The notes under the pieces are model-generated. The model was not told the origin of the DNA, searched no databases, and saw only the letters and a program-made list of their open reading frames with translations. From JAFGLZ01 sp964390905 (GTDB lineage Bacteria; Planctomycetota; Phycisphaerae; UBA1845; JAFGLZ01): a stretch of 64,000 nt of DNA. Positions 26,737-34,786 of this stretch are shown here, piece by piece. The DNA lies in NCBI GenBank assembly GCA_964390905.1, contig CAYMLO010000033.1, positions 1 to 64,000 on the forward strand, read 5' to 3'. Position numbers and translations under genes: made by a program. Position 1 is the first letter of the stretch. Each line of letters starts with the position of its first letter.

Positions 26737-27936
26737 TCATTTCGCGCCGGCCAGCGCCGCCTTCAGCCAGCAGTAGATCGAATCGCCGATCTGTCGGTAT
26801 CCCTCGGCGGACGGGTGTACGCCGTTGCACAGGCGCGTTCCGGAGGACGACGCCCGCTGGTTCCACGGCGCCTTGCGACCCGGGTAGTTGTGGCGGCAGT
26901 CCAGGTTGACGAACGCCGGAATCAACCCGATCCCTTCCTTCCCTCTGCCGCCGTAGCGCTCGATCATCCGCCCGACCACCCGATGCTGGTTGCGCTTGTA
27001 CTGCCAACGGGTCTGGCCGCACCGGTAGTTCGCACCGAAGGCGTCCTGACTGCCCGCCGGCGGGACGAGCAACACCAGGCCGATGCGCGTGGCGGCGTCC
27101 GTTCGGCGAACCATTTGGACCAGCGCATCCAGATGGCTGAACATCTCGGCGATGCGCTCCTCGATGTTCTGGTCCGTCGCGGAGAACGTGTCGTTACAGC
27201 CGAGAAAGATCGTCACGAAGTCCGGCGCCTTGCCGCCGTTGACGTCCCGGCAGTAGCGGGCGAAATCGAGGTGCCGCTTGCCGTCGGCGTCCTCGTAGAT
27301 AAACGGGCTGCCGCGCTTCCGCGGGGGACCCGTGCGAGCGACGCCCGTGTAGTGCGTGGCGAACCGCTTGGCCGTCCAGCCACCGTAGCCCTCGTGGCGA
27401 TTCGCAGGACGGTCTGCGTTGGGGACGTGCGACCCGATCAGCGTGAGCGACGGATTGGCCGGCTTGCCGCACAGGTCCAACAGGTGCTGCGAGTAGACCG
27501 ACGCATGCGTCAGGCTGTCGCCGATCAGCAGCGCGGTGATCGGGCGGCCGGCGCCGGCGCCTCGCTTGACGACGTTCACCGTAGACCGCGCCCGCGCGAC
27601 GAGCCGGTTCGTCGCGTCGCGGACCTCTAGCACAAACGCATGGGAACCGACGTCCTTGTCCGAAGCCGTGAACGTCCACCGTTCCGCCTGCTGGATCCCC
27701 TTCGCGCAGGTCACGTCAAAGGCGTAGTTGGCGGGGTTGAGGACCAGCGTCACGTTGTCGAAGTAGACGTTCATCTCGACCCCGGGCACGGCATGGATCA
27801 TCCTCGGCAGCAGGAGTCGCACGCTGCCCGGAAACACATCTTTCGCCGTGGTTGCCGAGCCACCCCGGTCCGCGCCCCAAGTCGTCGCGGGCACTGCACA
27901 CAGACCGCTAACGACCATCATCCGCCAGGTCTTCAT
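26737..27936 (-). CDS. Exported SGNH/GDSL esterase (carbohydrate-esterase-like)
   Basis: A 399-residue secreted protein. GGGGA precedes the ATG at 27936, and the signal peptide ends Thr-Trp-Gly-Ala. A beta-sandwich domain occupies about residues 30-125. The SGNH domain follows with Leu-Ile-Gly-Asp-Ser-Leu-Thr-His (block I, Ser nucleophile), Leu-Gly-Cys-Asn-Asp (block III) and Asn-Gly-Val-His-Pro-Ser (block V, catalytic His). This is the plan of secreted deacetylases of plant-cell-wall polysaccharides. It starts 13 bases after the stop of the PL1 pectate lyase gene, so the two are almost certainly one operon; removing acetyl esters from pectin before lyase attack is a coherent, inferred role. 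Confidence 0.84.
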   Translation of the reverse strand: MKTWRMMVVSGLCAVPATTWGADRGGSATTAKDVFPGSVRLLLPRMIHAVPGVEMNVYFDNVTLVLNPANYAFDVTCAKGIQQAERWTFTASDKDVGSHAFVLEVRDATNRLVARARSTVNVVKRGAGAGRPITALLIGDSLTHASVYSQHLLDLCGKPANPSLTLIGSHVPNADRPANRHEGYGGWTAKRFATHYTGVARTGPPRKRGSPFIYEDADGKRHLDFARYCRDVNGGKAPDFVTIFLGCNDTFSATDQNIEERIAEMFSHLDALVQMVRRTDAATRIGLVLLVPPAGSQDAFGANYRCGQTRWQYKRNQHRVVGRMIERYGGRGKEGIGLIPAFVNLDCRHNYPGRKAPWNQRASSSGTRLCNGVHPSAEGYRQIGDSIYCWLKAALAGAK

Positions 27937-27949
27937 GCTCGTCCCCTAT

Positions 27950-29305
27950 TCACCGTCCCGCCCCGGCGCCGGCGCGCTTCGTCGGATCGGTGCCGTTCAG
28001 CCACTCCTCGATGTTGGTGTAGCCGTCGCCGTCCTTGTCCTTGACCGCATCGGCAGGCCGTTTGGGGTCCAGCCCATGCGACCTCTCCCAGTCGTCGGGC
28101 ATGCCATCTCGGTCCGCGTCTGTCGGTGCGGTCGCTTGCGCCAGCTTCGGCCAGCCGCCCACTTGTTCCGCTGTGTTGACCAGGCCACCCTCACCCGTCT
28201 GGATCTCCTTGATCAACCGGGCATCCGCGGCGTCCCGCTTGGGCAGGATCGCCCCGCACGACGCCAACACCTTCTCGAACGCCCGTTCCGCGGGATCCGT
28301 CCTGACGGCCGCCACGGGGAACGGGGCCTTCATCTTGTTACAGCCCTTCACGTTTGAGATCAGTTGCCAGTTGTCCTTGTTCCGATCGCCGCCGCCCACG
28401 AGGTGGTTGCCCTCCACGTGCATCCGAGTGGTCTGGCCACCCACGCTGAAGACGTGTCCCCGGGGCCGCTTGATGTAGTTGCCGATGTAGTTCATCCGGA
28501 CCGGATCGGCCGCGGAATAACCGGCCCCGTTGTAGATGACGTTGTTGCGGAAGTCGAGCAGGATGCATCCCTCCCCATACGTCCCCGGACGCGGGCAGCG
28601 ACTCCGGTGATGGGCGTAGAGGTTGTGGTGAAACGTGACGTTGCCGTTGGTCCGCAGGAGTGTGCCGTAACCGTGTGCGCCCTTGTGGTGGCTGCTCTGG
28701 TTCAGGCTCTCGCTGATGATGCACCATTGGACCGTGACGTTGGTGATGCCCGCGCCGCTGACGGAGAGGACCTCGTCGTTGGCCCAACTCGTCGAGCAGT
28801 GGTCGAAGATCACGTTCTGGGCCCCCGTGCCCATGGAGAGGGCATCCGTTGACCAGGGCTTGCCTTGCTTGGCGAGTTCCCGACCGACCTGATCCCCCGG
28901 GCGGAATCGCAGGTGCCGGATCACCACGTCCCGGGCGTTGACCGACACGCCGTAGCCCTTCAGGCACACCCCGCCGCCCGGCGCGCTTTGGCCCGCCAGC
29001 GTGATGCAAGGCTCCTTGATGGTAAGGTGGACCGCAAGCGCAATTGTCCCCGAAACACGAAATACGACGACCCGCGGCCCCTTGGCCTCGCAGGCCGCGC
29101 GGAGACTCCCCGGAATCGGTGCGCCCTTACCGGGCACATAGTCCTTCAGGTTGGTCACCAGCAGCACGCTGCCCCCGCGCCCGCCGCGGGCGCACGCCCC
29201 GAACCCCTCGGCCCCCGGGAAGGCGGGGAGTCCACCATCCGCCCTGACCGTGCCGGCAACGACCCCACACGTCACGACGCCGATCGCGAGCATTGGGCTT
29301 CTCAT
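27950..29305 (-). CDS. Exported PL1 pectate lyase with C-terminal calcium-binding repeat
   Basis: A 451-residue secreted right-handed beta-helix enzyme of the pectate lyase family 1 group. GAGGAG lies ten bases before the ATG at 29305. The mature protein begins with Leu-Pro-Ala-Phe-Pro-Gly-Ala-Glu-Gly-Phe-Gly, the usual start of these enzymes. The core shows Ile-Arg-His-Leu-Arg-Phe-Arg-Pro-Gly, Asp-His-Cys-Ser-Thr-Ser-Trp and His-His-Asn-Leu-Tyr-Ala-His-His-Arg-Ser-Arg, the strands bearing calcium ligands and the catalytic Arg. The C-terminus has Asp-Ala-Asp-Arg-Asp-Gly-Met-Pro and Asp-Lys-Asp-Gly-Asp-Gly, thrombospondin-type-3/dockerin-like calcium loops. Reaction: beta-elimination of polygalacturonate. 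First gene of an operon with the SGNH esterase. Confidence 0.9.
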   Translation of the reverse strand: MRSPMLAIGVVTCGVVAGTVRADGGLPAFPGAEGFGACARGGRGGSVLLVTNLKDYVPGKGAPIPGSLRAACEAKGPRVVVFRVSGTIALAVHLTIKEPCITLAGQSAPGGGVCLKGYGVSVNARDVVIRHLRFRPGDQVGRELAKQGKPWSTDALSMGTGAQNVIFDHCSTSWANDEVLSVSGAGITNVTVQWCIISESLNQSSHHKGAHGYGTLLRTNGNVTFHHNLYAHHRSRCPRPGTYGEGCILLDFRNNVIYNGAGYSAADPVRMNYIGNYIKRPRGHVFSVGGQTTRMHVEGNHLVGGGDRNKDNWQLISNVKGCNKMKAPFPVAAVRTDPAERAFEKVLASCGAILPKRDAADARLIKEIQTGEGGLVNTAEQVGGWPKLAQATAPTDADRDGMPDDWERSHGLDPKRPADAVKDKDGDGYTNIEEWLNGTDPTKRAGAGAGR

Positions 29306-29485
29306 GTCTACATGTCTCCTCGGCTCACGTTGAGAACAGCGGGCACCCGGCCTGCATCAGCGCCCAGGCAGGCGGCTGGCTGCACTTGCCCGATGCCGAC
29401 CGCTACGATACGGTAGCAGTAGCGCGGGGTTGTTGCACTAGAAATCGACGAAGCAGCCGGCCCATCGGCATGACAAGGAGGCAGC

Positions 29486-29914
29486 TTGGACGATCAGGAG
29501 CGTAAGGTAGCGGCCAAGTGCCGGACGTGCGGCGAGCATCTGACCGTCGCGGAGTTTCGGGCCTGCAGCGGCGTGGGACATTACTGCAAGGCCCACTTGC
29601 CCAGCGGATCCGCCACCAGGCAGAAGAGCGCCGCCCCACCGAAGCGCCGGCCCCCGCGGATGTCGGGCGGCGCCAAGGGACCCCGTGTCACACCCTCCGG
29701 GGCAGCCGAATACCCCTGCAAGGCCCAGTTCGCCGGGACCGGCGTGATTCGCCGGGGCGTCCTGACTTCCGACCACCCCTCCTGTCTGCCCGGCGACGTC
29801 GTCTTCGTCCACAAGAAGATCGGTTACGGCCCAGGCGAGATCGTGACGCTCTTCATCAAGGACGCGCGTGGACGCGCCCTGGCGGAGCGGACGGGATACA
29901 CGTGCGATGACTAG
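29486..29914 (+). CDS. Small cysteine-rich protein of unknown function, TTG start
   Basis: A 142-residue protein that I do not recognise. The start is a TTG at 29486 with a strong AAGGAGG (29475-29481) at good spacing. The N-terminal third has Cys12-x2-Cys15, Cys27 and Cys34-Lys-Ala-His36, a plausible zinc-binding knuckle. A basic, Pro/Arg-rich linker (about 44-66) follows. The C-terminal half is a compact beta segment with Gly-Pro-Gly-Glu-Ile-Val-Thr-Leu-Phe-Ile. No signal peptide or membrane helix is present, so it is probably cytoplasmic. It lies alone between a divergent pectate lyase gene and a phosphoesterase gene. Confidence 0.6.
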   Translation: MDDQERKVAAKCRTCGEHLTVAEFRACSGVGHYCKAHLPSGSATRQKSAAPPKRRPPRMSGGAKGPRVTPSGAAEYPCKAQFAGTGVIRRGVLTSDHPSCLPGDVVFVHKKIGYGPGEIVTLFIKDARGRALAERTGYTCDD

Positions 29915-29989
29915 CGCCGCCTTCGCGTATGGAGCTTCGTGCTGCTGCTTCGCAACCTAACCGGCGAGCCTGATAGAATGGAGAACCCC

Positions 29990-30964
29990 ATGCAGATCTC
30001 GAACCGCCGTGGCTTCTTGTCGAGCGTGGTCATTGCCGCCCTGTTCGCCGTTGCGAGCGGGTGTACGTCGGCCGAGAAGCAAGACGCGCCCTTCACGGTC
30101 GTCCTTCTGCCCGACACGCAGAATTACTCCGAGAAGTACCCCGACACCTACCTGACGCAGACGCGGTGGATCAAGTCGCGGGTCGGGCCGGACAACGTCA
30201 AGTTCGTCATCCATCTCGGCGACATCGTCCAGAACGCTCACGTCAGGAAAGAGTGGCAGGTGGCGGACCGCGCCCACGCCGTCCTCGACGGCGTCGTCCC
30301 CTACAGCGTCGTGCCGGGCAATCACGACATGGACGCAAAAAACGGCCGGCTCACCCGCGGCACGTCGCTCTACGACGAGTACTTCCCGCCCTCCCGCTTC
30401 CAGAAGCACTCCTGGTACGGCGGTCACATGGACAAGTCGAACGCGAGCAACTACTGCCTCTTCGAGGCGTCGGGCATAAAGTTCATGGTGCTCAGCCTCG
30501 CGTTCGCCCCCAACGACGAGATGCTGACGTGGGCCAGCGGCGTCATCAACGCGCACAAGGACCGCCGCGTGATCCTCGCCACGCACTACTACATGTGTCC
30601 CGAAGGCCGCGGCAAAAGGCCCCGGCCCTACGGTCTGGATGGCTGCGACGGCGAAGACCTCTGGAAGAAGTTCGTCCGCAAGCACAACGCCATCTTCATG
30701 GTCGTCAGCGGCCACGTGCTCGGCGTGAACCACCTGACCAGCATCAACCAGGCCGGTCGCAAGGTGCACGAGATCCTGTGCGATTACCAGGGCCTGCCGA
30801 ACGGCGGCGACGGCTGGCTGCTGACGCTCCGCTTCGTGCCCGCCGAAAACAAGATCCACGCCGACGCCTACTCGCCCCTGCTGGACAAGCACAACCCCGA
30901 CCCCATGCACACCTACACGCTCGACTACGACATGAACCCCGCCGGCCTGAAGAAGGCCGGCTAG
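29990..30964 (+). CDS. Exported calcineurin-like metallophosphoesterase
   Basis: A 324-residue protein with a calcineurin-type phosphoesterase domain. The ATG at 29990 has GGAG at 29979-29982. The N-terminus carries Asn-Arg-Arg-Gly-Phe-Leu and a hydrophobic stretch ending Ala-Ser-Gly-Cys, so it may be Tat-exported and lipidated. Metal motifs are Leu-Pro-Asp-Thr-Gln, His-Leu-Gly-Asp-Ile-Val, Val-Pro-Gly-Asn-His-Asp and Ala-Thr-His-Tyr; a later Ser-Gly-His-Val supplies the last site. The family includes phosphomonoesterases and phosphodiesterases; the substrate here is open. A long inverted repeat follows directly after the stop codon. Confidence 0.86.
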   Translation: MQISNRRGFLSSVVIAALFAVASGCTSAEKQDAPFTVVLLPDTQNYSEKYPDTYLTQTRWIKSRVGPDNVKFVIHLGDIVQNAHVRKEWQVADRAHAVLDGVVPYSVVPGNHDMDAKNGRLTRGTSLYDEYFPPSRFQKHSWYGGHMDKSNASNYCLFEASGIKFMVLSLAFAPNDEMLTWASGVINAHKDRRVILATHYYMCPEGRGKRPRPYGLDGCDGEDLWKKFVRKHNAIFMVVSGHVLGVNHLTSINQAGRKVHEILCDYQGLPNGGDGWLLTLRFVPAENKIHADAYSPLLDKHNPDPMHTYTLDYDMNPAGLKKAG

Positions 30965-30989
30965 CCCCGGTCGCGAACCTGCCGGTGCC

Positions 30990-31045
30990 CCGCGGCCCGG
31001 GAAGGTGAATGCGTCACGGCGATGCCGCCTGTTCCCGGACCGCGG
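30990..31045. terminator. Inverted repeat after the phosphoesterase gene
   Basis: CCGCGGCCCGGGAA (30990-31003) and TTCCCGGACCGCGG (31032-31045) match at 13 of 14 positions around a 28-base loop. It sits between convergent genes and may stop transcription from both sides, although there is no U-tract. Confidence 0.45.
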
Positions 31046-31106
31046 TTCCCGGAGGCCGATTCACGCTTGATGTACGCCCCTCGGTACAAGTAGGCCTGGG
31101 CACGGG

Positions 31107-31661
31107 CTACCGCCGACGGTGAAGCAGCAGGGCAACCCCGATGACAATCATCGGTAGGAATGCGCCCCACGGTCCTTCGCCGCACTTGAAGACGGCCGTC
31201 ACCTCGCGGTCGTCGTCCATCAACACCGATGTCGGGTTGTTGGCGTCGACGGCAGCGTAATTCGCGTCCCCGCGGTGATTGGGGTCGAAGATCAGCCAGT
31301 GCCTGAACTCCATTCGTTCTATGGGCTCGGCCGTCAGCGTCACGCGATCATTCGGCTCGTAGCCCAGCTGATCCGGGTCAACCGTCGCCGACCCCCAAAC
31401 GCCGTTGATGTAGCTCAGCAGCAGGGCATTGCCCGCCGCCCCTCGCCAGAAGCCGTCGCTCGCCTCGTAAGGGCCCCCGGCGATGACGCCAACGCCGCCC
31501 GACTGACCGGTTGAGGCGATCAGCACGTACTTTCCAGCCTCTGAGTAGGTCCCTCCGGCGTTGATGTCCAGGGGATAGACGGCGTAGGGGCCGCCGGAGA
31601 GCCCCTGAGCCCAAGCCGTCCCGGCAAGAATGAGCACGAAGAGCATTGCGTGCCTTTTCAT
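31107..31661 (-). CDS. Small exported protein with FKCG C-terminal module
   Basis: A 184-residue exported protein. GGGAGG precedes the ATG at 31661 and the signal peptide ends near Thr-Ala-Trp-Ala. Residues about 22-70 form a Gly/Ser/Tyr-rich segment (Gly-Gly-Pro-Tyr-Ala-Val-Tyr, later Gly-Gly-Pro-Tyr-Glu-Ala-Ser-Asp-Gly-Phe-Trp), a pattern seen in planctomycete surface proteins. Residues about 92-157 are an InlB-like repeat, followed by Phe-Lys-Cys-Gly (Cys160), a hydrophobic helix and three terminal Arg. The repeat and ending match those of the genes at 2152 and 35205, so the protein is probably attached to the cell surface by the same route. It may be little more than an anchored repeat. 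Confidence 0.72.
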   Translation of the reverse strand: MKRHAMLFVLILAGTAWAQGLSGGPYAVYPLDINAGGTYSEAGKYVLIASTGQSGGVGVIAGGPYEASDGFWRGAAGNALLLSYINGVWGSATVDPDQLGYEPNDRVTLTAEPIERMEFRHWLIFDPNHRGDANYAAVDANNPTSVLMDDDREVTAVFKCGEGPWGAFLPMIVIGVALLLHRRR

Positions 31662-31714
31662 CGTAACGCCTCCCTTTCAAAGCGTGTCCACCTGTCGAAT
31701 GACACTGCGCCAAG

Positions 31715-32659
31715 CTACAGCTTCATGATGTACGCCAGGGCGAAAAACGGTGGACAGTTCTCGTGGGGTTGGCCGCCTCCCGTCGACCCGGTCTGCGTCG
31801 TCTGTGAATGCCCGATCGGGTCGTCCCCGCTCCAGTTGTTCTGATAGTGTCCATGCCCACTTTCCGAGTGTGTGTGAGGGGGAATCTGCGCTACGGTCAG
31901 CGTGACCTGATGCTGACCCCCAGTCTGCATCAGGCTCCCCTTGATCTCTGTCTTGGCAACGTCGCCGTCATCAACGCTTGCGCCGACGACGAACCGGTTT
32001 CGCAGGTCAGGGGTTCCGTTCGTGCCATCGCACAGGGCCCAGCCGGCTGGGATCGATGCGATCGACCCGGACCACATGATGATGCTCCCGCTGGGGATGA
32101 CGCCGCCTGAACAGATGGGGTACGGCGTGTTGGTTAACGGGTGATCCGGGGCCAGTTGATGGACGCCGTTCCCTTGCGTGTCATCAAACCAGATCCGCAG
32201 CACGAGGTTCGCACCGTCGAAGACCGTGGTGGGGATCTCCGTCATGTTGGTCAGAGGCGTGTCGCCGAGCACGACGTCGTAGATGCCGTTGTATACCGAC
32301 AACGTCACGGGACTGATCGGCATCCCCGTGCTTCCCTCGTTTGTCCCATCGTTCGTCCAGGCGTTCAGGCCGGAGTCCGGATCGACCAGGGCGAAGCGGA
32401 ACTCCGCCAGGCCATGGACCCGGACGCCGCCAGACGTAACGACCCCCTGGTGATTGATCCTCACCGAGGGGCCAGGCGCACCCACCACCGCCGCCGCGAA
32501 CTCGCCGGACACGTGCAACGGCTGGGTCGCCGGCGGGCCGGCAGCCAGCCCCCCAAGCGCCAGCACAACAAAGAGCATGACTACACCAGTGAACGCGCCG
32601 ATGAAGCGAAACACCGGCGAAGTCCCCCTACGACTCGTTCTGTTCGGACAGCTGTTCAT
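31715..32659 (-). CDS. Exported phage tail-collar-domain protein
   Basis: A 314-residue protein. I start at the ATG at 32659, seven bases after GGGAGG; it gives a basic N-terminus and one long hydrophobic stretch (about 17-41), a signal peptide or anchor. The C-terminal half matches the tail-collar domain (PF07484): Gly-Ser-Ile-Ile-Met-Trp-Ser-Gly then Ile-Pro-Ala-Gly-Trp-Ala-Leu-Cys-Asp-Gly, Pro-Asp-Leu-Arg-Asn-Arg-Phe and the terminal Pro-Pro-Phe-Phe-Ala-Leu-Ala-Tyr-Ile. Such domains occur in phage tail fibres and in free-standing bacterial proteins. No other phage gene is near, so this is probably a surface protein. It lies 53 bases upstream of the FKCG-module gene on the same strand. Confidence 0.82.
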   Translation of the reverse strand: MNSCPNRTSRRGTSPVFRFIGAFTGVVMLFVVLALGGLAAGPPATQPLHVSGEFAAAVVGAPGPSVRINHQGVVTSGGVRVHGLAEFRFALVDPDSGLNAWTNDGTNEGSTGMPISPVTLSVYNGIYDVVLGDTPLTNMTEIPTTVFDGANLVLRIWFDDTQGNGVHQLAPDHPLTNTPYPICSGGVIPSGSIIMWSGSIASIPAGWALCDGTNGTPDLRNRFVVGASVDDGDVAKTEIKGSLMQTGGQHQVTLTVAQIPPHTHSESGHGHYQNNWSGDDPIGHSQTTQTGSTGGGQPHENCPPFFALAYIMKL

Positions 32660-32904
32660 CGTCTTGCCTCCCATTTTCTGAAGTGACCTTGGCAATCCCT
32701 CGAACACATCTCATCCGGCCGGTTGAGATCCTTGCCTTTTCGCTTATGAAATACCTCACAAACCATTGGGCCCGCAAAAGAGGCGTCACTCAAAGAACGC
32801 CCCACAATCGTTATCTTCTTGCATGCGGTTTCGGCCTGGAGCTGCCGTTCCGTCGGCGAGAACCCGAACGGTAGCCTGCATTCCTCTTTGGGTTCGGAAG
32901 TACC

Positions 32905-33180
32905 TCAACAGGGCAAGACTTGTGGCCAGCCGCTCCAGACGGTTGGCGCCTGTGCGAGCTCCGCGAAGTCGTCGACGAAGCGCTCACTGAGGGACGTATC
33001 TGCGTGAGCCCAAATGGCCTCTTCAAAACAGCCAAGAAAAAAAAGGAGATTGACATCCGCCGACGAAAGCCACGGGGCCTGAGACTGACGGGACACAACA
33101 AGCATCGCAGGCCCCTCGTCCCTCTCCCTCAGACGAACGAAAACCCGATACAGGGAGATCCCTGTAAAAATGTCACTCAT
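32905..33180 (-). CDS. Possible small protein of unknown function
   Basis: A 91-residue reading frame divergent from the HTH regulator gene. An AGGA lies 11 bases before the ATG at 33180. The translation has a balanced composition with a hydrophobic centre (Asn-Leu-Leu-Phe-Phe-Leu-Gly-Cys-Phe) and an acidic C-terminal half, unlike the Arg/Pro-rich frames produced by chance in this GC-rich DNA. Its codons use more T at third positions than the neighbours. I recognise no family. If real, it is a candidate partner of the regulator. Confidence is modest. Confidence 0.38.
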   Translation of the reverse strand: MSDIFTGISLYRVFVRLRERDEGPAMLVVSRQSQAPWLSSADVNLLFFLGCFEEAIWAHADTSLSERFVDDFAELAQAPTVWSGWPQVLPC

Positions 33181-33286
33181 GGTCGTGCATCCTGATCTCC
33201 CCGTCCCACCCGGTGCTCATAGGCCCGAGACATGAGTGTCGAGGGGTGCCGACAGGTAAAAAGGGGGCCGTACAACATCGCGGGAG

Positions 33287-33306
33287 TGATTGACATACGC
33301 CAATCA
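33287..33306 (+). promoter_or_regulatory. Operator-like inverted repeat over a -35 box
   Basis: TGATTG (33287-33292) and CAATCA (33301-33306) are perfect inverted arms eight bases apart, about 95 bases upstream of the HTH gene. A consensus TTGACA (33290-33295) lies inside; no strong -10 follows at 16-18 bases. Autoregulation is plausible but unproven. Confidence 0.35.
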
Positions 33307-33400
33307 ATCAGTCACGATACCCAGAATTAAGTCTTGTCAGAATGCGATCCATGCCCCTTCGACAGGCCACCAGTGCAAACGGCGACAGAAGGAGGATGAA

Positions 33401-34786
33401 ATGCCCCGAAGGAAGAAGCTGCCCAAGGCGGTGGGTTCAGGTTACCCGGACTTCCAGAGGCGGGAGGACAGGAAGCGTATGCTCGGCGGCGCGATTCGCG
33501 CCTCCAGGGAAGAGCGGGAACTCACACAACAAGCGCTGGGTAAGAGGGTGGGAGCCTGCAAGGGAGCGATCGGCAAGTATGAACGAGGCGAAGAGACTCC
33601 GCCGGCGACCATGATCGCGAAGATCGCTTCGGCCCTGGACGCCGACCTTCGCAAGTGGCTTCTGTATGCTGAGGTGCAGCGTCTCGCCAGGAAGAGGGAA
33701 GACATCGACGGAACTGCGATGAGGATGTGGGGTCGCATCATCGCACAGCTCGACGAGCACGAGCACGATGAAGATAGGGAGCTGGGATCAAGGAGTCACC
33801 TCGACTTAACGCGCTTTCCCCGTGGTTTTGACCCCCTGGTCGTTGTCGTAGGGGACCGCCGAGAGGAAACACCCCAGAACCTCGGAGATCTCTTCGCCTT
33901 CTCCGCCGCATGCGTCGATGATCGCTGGTTATGCGACCTGGGCCTCCCCCCGGGAACCGAGAAGATCACCGACAAGGTCTTCCTGTTTCAAGAACCCGAA
34001 GCCGAGGAATGGCGCCGAGAGATGTTCGGCCGGAAGCATCTGCTGGTGATCGGGTCCCCGGCGGCGAATTTCCTGGCGCGTGAGATCAACCGCACGTGCA
34101 TCTTCCGCTTCGCCGTTCCCCCACTCGCTGAAAAGGAGTGGCGGAGAATCAAGGAGGAGGAGTTTCCGGCGTTGAGGAGCCCTGCCGCACTGGAGCATTT
34201 CAAGGAGACCAACCGCGACCTCATGCGGGGACTGATGAGACGGTTCCAACAGCCCGGCTTCGTCGCCTACGACACGGCTGAAGAAGGACACAAGGCCCTC
34301 AAGGTCGTCGCTTCCATCATCTCGACGCGGCAACAGGACTTCGCCGTCATCTCAATCGGGCGGAATCCCTACGCCAAGCCGGGCGACCGGTTCTTCTCGA
34401 TTCTCGTAGCGGGGATCCACCATCCCGGGACGGCCTGGTCGGTTAGGTTCTTGTCTGATCCTCGGAACTTCCAGGAGCATCCGTTCGGGGGAATCCTGGA
34501 AGTGTACTTCCCTGATAGGAAGTACGACCCGGACAAAGTGAAGTGGTACGAGTCCATCGGGCTGGGCACCGCTTTCTGGCATACCGTGGGACAATCTGAC
34601 CTCAAGTACAACCCACAGACTCTGCGGAAGGCTCTGAGCGATTGCCTCCAAGCGAAGATCATCACGGATGCCCCGGTGGACGTGGACGAACTCGAAGACA
34701 ACATCAGACTGATCGACCTTCTGGCAGAGCCGGGGGAGCAGGCGTCCAGCGGAGGGGATTCCAAGGCGACGGCGGGGAACGCTTGA
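33401..34786 (+). CDS. XRE-type HTH regulator with large C-terminal sensor-like domain
   Basis: A 461-residue protein starting at 33401 behind AAGGAGG. Residues about 28-82 form a Cro/CI-type helix-turn-helix (Arg-Ala-Ser-Arg-Glu-Glu-Arg-Glu-Leu-Thr-Gln, then Gly-Lys-Tyr-Glu-Arg-Gly-Glu). A charged helix (85-130) leads to an alpha/beta domain of about 300 residues: Val-Val-Val-Val-Gly-Asp-Arg-Arg at 147-154, Val-Ile-Gly-Ser-Pro-Ala-Ala-Asn-Phe at 216-224, and Asn-Pro-Tyr-Ala-Lys-Pro-Gly-Asp at 322-329 leading into Ala-Gly-Ile-His-His-Pro-Gly-Thr-Ala. The two Gly/Pro-rich loops look like a ligand pocket, perhaps for a nucleotide or sugar. I cannot name the domain. Cytoplasmic; probably a one-component regulator with an unknown effector. 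Confidence 0.72.
   Translation: MPRRKKLPKAVGSGYPDFQRREDRKRMLGGAIRASREERELTQQALGKRVGACKGAIGKYERGEETPPATMIAKIASALDADLRKWLLYAEVQRLARKREDIDGTAMRMWGRIIAQLDEHEHDEDRELGSRSHLDLTRFPRGFDPLVVVVGDRREETPQNLGDLFAFSAACVDDRWLCDLGLPPGTEKITDKVFLFQEPEAEEWRREMFGRKHLLVIGSPAANFLAREINRTCIFRFAVPPLAEKEWRRIKEEEFPALRSPAALEHFKETNRDLMRGLMRRFQQPGFVAYDTAEEGHKALKVVASIISTRQQDFAVISIGRNPYAKPGDRFFSILVAGIHHPGTAWSVRFLSDPRNFQEHPFGGILEVYFPDRKYDPDKVKWYESIGLGTAFWHTVGQSDLKYNPQTLRKALSDCLQAKIITDAPVDVDELEDNIRLIDLLAEPGEQASSGGDSKATAGNA

Larger units (their letters stand above)
32660..33400. other. Gene-poor, lower-GC region upstream of the HTH regulator
   Basis: This stretch is visibly less GC-rich than its surroundings. It contains one possible 91-codon gene on the minus strand (listed separately), an eight-A run at about 33035-33042, a palindrome ACAGGGAGATCCCTGT (33150-33165) and an operator-like inverted repeat (33287-33306) upstream of the regulator. 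I see nothing else that can be supported. Confidence 0.5.
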
